Source: Calothrix anomala FACHB-343 (GTDB taxonomy: Bacteria > Cyanobacteriota > Cyanobacteriia > Cyanobacteriales > Nostocaceae). Taken from it: 64,000 nt of DNA. Where the stretch lies: NCBI RefSeq assembly GCF_014696435.1, contig NZ_JACJQG010000003.1, positions 1-64,000 on the forward strand, given 5' to 3'. Positions within the stretch are counted from its first letter, which is position 1. Every line of letters begins with the position of its first letter. This document shows positions 62,768 through 64,000 of the stretch, piece by piece. A program made the translations under genes and the position numbers. Under the pieces are notes generated by a model that was given only the letters and a program-made list of their open reading frames with translations, did no database searches and was not told where the DNA came from.

Positions 62768-62789
62768 TCTGCAAGGTTATTAGCTAACA

Positions 62790-63746
62790 ATGATTTTTTT
62801 CCGTAAAGACGAACAACTCGAAAATCTCGGTTCAAGTATATTAGAAGCGACTTGGGCAGAATTTCCCACATTAGCCCGAAATCAAATTGCTCTGACTTGG
62901 ATTGTCTACGATCCGCCTGTACTAGTAAATACTGGTGGAGCATTAACACCAGATGCCTTTTGGAACCATACAGTCCGTGGTTTTACTTACCGGGGAGTCG
63001 AGCGAATTTACCCGGCAAGTGTGGTGAAATTATTTTATTTAGTAGCCGTTCACGAATGGTTAGACAAAGGCATGGTGCAACCTTCTAAAGAATTGGAAAG
63101 AGCCATGGGCGATATGATTGTTGATTCGAGTAACGATGCTACTAGCTTAATAGTTGATGTATTAACTGGTACTACATCCGGCCCGGAATTACCTCCCGGC
63201 CCCTTTGAAACTTGGAAATCCCAGCGCAATTTTATCAACCGCTATTATCAGTCTTTAGGTTGGGAAGAAATGCAGACAATTAACGTCTGTCAAAAAACCT
63301 GGGGTGATGGCCCTTATGGCAGAGAACGGGCATTTTATGGAGAAATGCTAGAAAATCGCAATATGCTGACCACAAATGCGATCGCTCGATTGTTACATAG
63401 TATAGTCGGGGGCGTTGCCGTTTCCAGTGCGCGATCGCAAGCCATGATGGGCTTACTTCAACGCAGTCTCAAAAGCGAAGATTTACCCACAGATGTAGAA
63501 GAAGACCAAGTTACAGGCTTTATCGGCGGTGGAATTCCCCAAGACGCGCAAATTTGGTCAAAAGCCGGATGGACAAATCAGGTACGCCATGATGCAGCAT
63601 ACATTGAAATCCGCGATCGCCATCCCTACCTTTTAGTCTTGTTCACAGAAGGTAAAGCCAACGCCAAAAACCGAGAGATTTTACCTTATGTCTCCAGACT
63701 AATTAGCGAAGCCGTCAGCAGTTTATCAATAGAGAATAGAGGCTAA
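62790..63746 (+). CDS. beta-lactamase-related serine hydrolase (class A-like)
   Basis: 318 residues. SVVK (Ser77-Lys80) is the SxxK motif, SND (114-116) stands in for SDN, and SKAGW near residue 262 for KTG. Without a signal peptide and with a tyrosine-rich N-terminus it is more likely a penicillin-recognising carboxypeptidase-like enzyme or a cytosolic serine hydrolase than a true beta-lactamase. Only 22 bases separate its start from that of the divergent NlpC/P60 gene, another cell-wall enzyme. Confidence 0.85.
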   Translation: MIFFRKDEQLENLGSSILEATWAEFPTLARNQIALTWIVYDPPVLVNTGGALTPDAFWNHTVRGFTYRGVERIYPASVVKLFYLVAVHEWLDKGMVQPSKELERAMGDMIVDSSNDATSLIVDVLTGTTSGPELPPGPFETWKSQRNFINRYYQSLGWEEMQTINVCQKTWGDGPYGRERAFYGEMLENRNMLTTNAIARLLHSIVGGVAVSSARSQAMMGLLQRSLKSEDLPTDVEEDQVTGFIGGGIPQDAQIWSKAGWTNQVRHDAAYIEIRDRHPYLLVLFTEGKANAKNREILPYVSRLISEAVSSLSIENRG

Positions 63747-63747
63747 A

Positions 63748-63840
63748 GTCAACAGTCAACAGTCAACAGTCAACAGTCAACAGTCAACAGTCAACAGTCA
63801 ACAGTCAATAGTCAACAGTCAACAGTCAACAGTCAACAGT
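63748..63840. repeat. 13-unit heptamer tandem repeat
   Basis: Twelve GTCAACA units and one GTCAATA (63804-63810), right after the serine hydrolase stop. A further set of TGACCAT/TGACTAT units is at 63933-63974. Short tandemly repeated heptamers are a hallmark of heterocystous cyanobacteria. Confidence 0.95.
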
Positions 63841-64000
63841 AAAAATACTGATATCATCAGCTTTTGTGTCATTTGGAATAGTAAGTTGATTAACACCGTG
63901 GTATAAGAGAGAAAAAAAGCGATCGCCAACAAATGACCATTGACCATTGACTATTGACCATTGACCATTGACCACCTCAGTAATTCCGTCAAATACAGGA
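63841..64000. other. intergenic right edge
   Basis: No gene seen; contains a second heptamer cluster (63933-63974) and a HIP1 octamer at 63919-63926. Confidence 0.6.

Noticed and set aside
62790-63746. True secreted beta-lactamase
   Set aside because: No signal peptide, and the SDN and KTG motifs are altered; called only as related serine hydrolase.
63748-63840. Regular repeat array that could be taken for a CRISPR
   Set aside because: Units are 7-bp heptamers with no spacers and no cas genes; it is a simple tandem repeat.

Overview
The window looks like a chromosome segment of a filamentous, probably heterocyst-forming cyanobacterium of the order Nostocales. Support comes from Form IB Rubisco in the order rbcL-rbcX-rbcS with a Rubisco activase that carries a small-subunit-like tail, many HIP1 octamers (GCGATCGC), long heptamer tandem repeats between genes (GTCAACA, TGACCAT), a bacterial dynamin very close to the structurally known Nostoc punctiforme protein, and several very large WD40 and caspase-like proteins. 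I cannot name the species.

Layout. 0-5 kb: a possible gene end at the left edge, a two-gene operon of unknown function, panB, and a secreted seven-repeat beta-propeller. 5-12 kb: the Rubisco operon and, 3 kb further on, rca; between them sit an AAC(3)-like acetyltransferase, an SGNH hydrolase, a Uma2 nuclease and a toxin-antitoxin pair whose PIN toxin is broken by a stop codon. 12-15 kb: an intact AbrB/PIN pair, a ROK sugar kinase and an orphan ABC permease. 15-20 kb: a membrane-remodelling locus with a small coiled-coil membrane protein, a BDLP1-type dynamin and a second dynamin-like GTPase ending in a J domain. 20-30 kb: Uma2 nuclease, 1-Cys peroxiredoxin, then a minus-strand surface-polysaccharide block (four glycosyltransferases and an O-antigen-ligase/polymerase-like protein) behind glmM.

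30-47 kb is the accessory island and the most interesting part. It holds a caspase-like protease, a 1528-residue caspase-NTPase-WD40 protein, and an HTH-NB-ARC-WD40 protein with 14 WD blades (the caspase-NTPase protein also has 14). These resemble NLR-type cell-death or defence regulators. Next comes an AraC-regulator-headed run of genes: a YkuD-like protein, a holin-like membrane protein, a betagamma-crystallin/CAP protein, a chagasin-type protease inhibitor and a papain-type protease with a betagamma-crystallin tail. A 46-nt element with TCAG repeats one helical turn apart lies upstream of both the caspase-NTPase-WD40 gene and the AraC gene (34 of 46 positions identical by eye). It suggests that the two halves of the island share a regulator.

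47-64 kb is mostly ordinary: heme oxygenase, a CobW-type metallochaperone, a membrane glycosyltransferase-like protein, an ABA4-like protein, small conserved cyanobacterial proteins, a substrate-binding protein translationally coupled to a histidine kinase, a response regulator coupled to a GAF/degenerate-kinase protein, a DUF2795 protein, moaC, tRNA-Arg(ACG), an MFS transporter, a GT2 glycosyltransferase with an NlpC/P60 endopeptidase, and a divergent beta-lactamase-like serine hydrolase. Intergenic DNA throughout is rich in hairpin and tandem repeats, including two small elements sharing the terminal inverted repeat AGGACTTACG. All family assignments are by motif recognition, with no database search.
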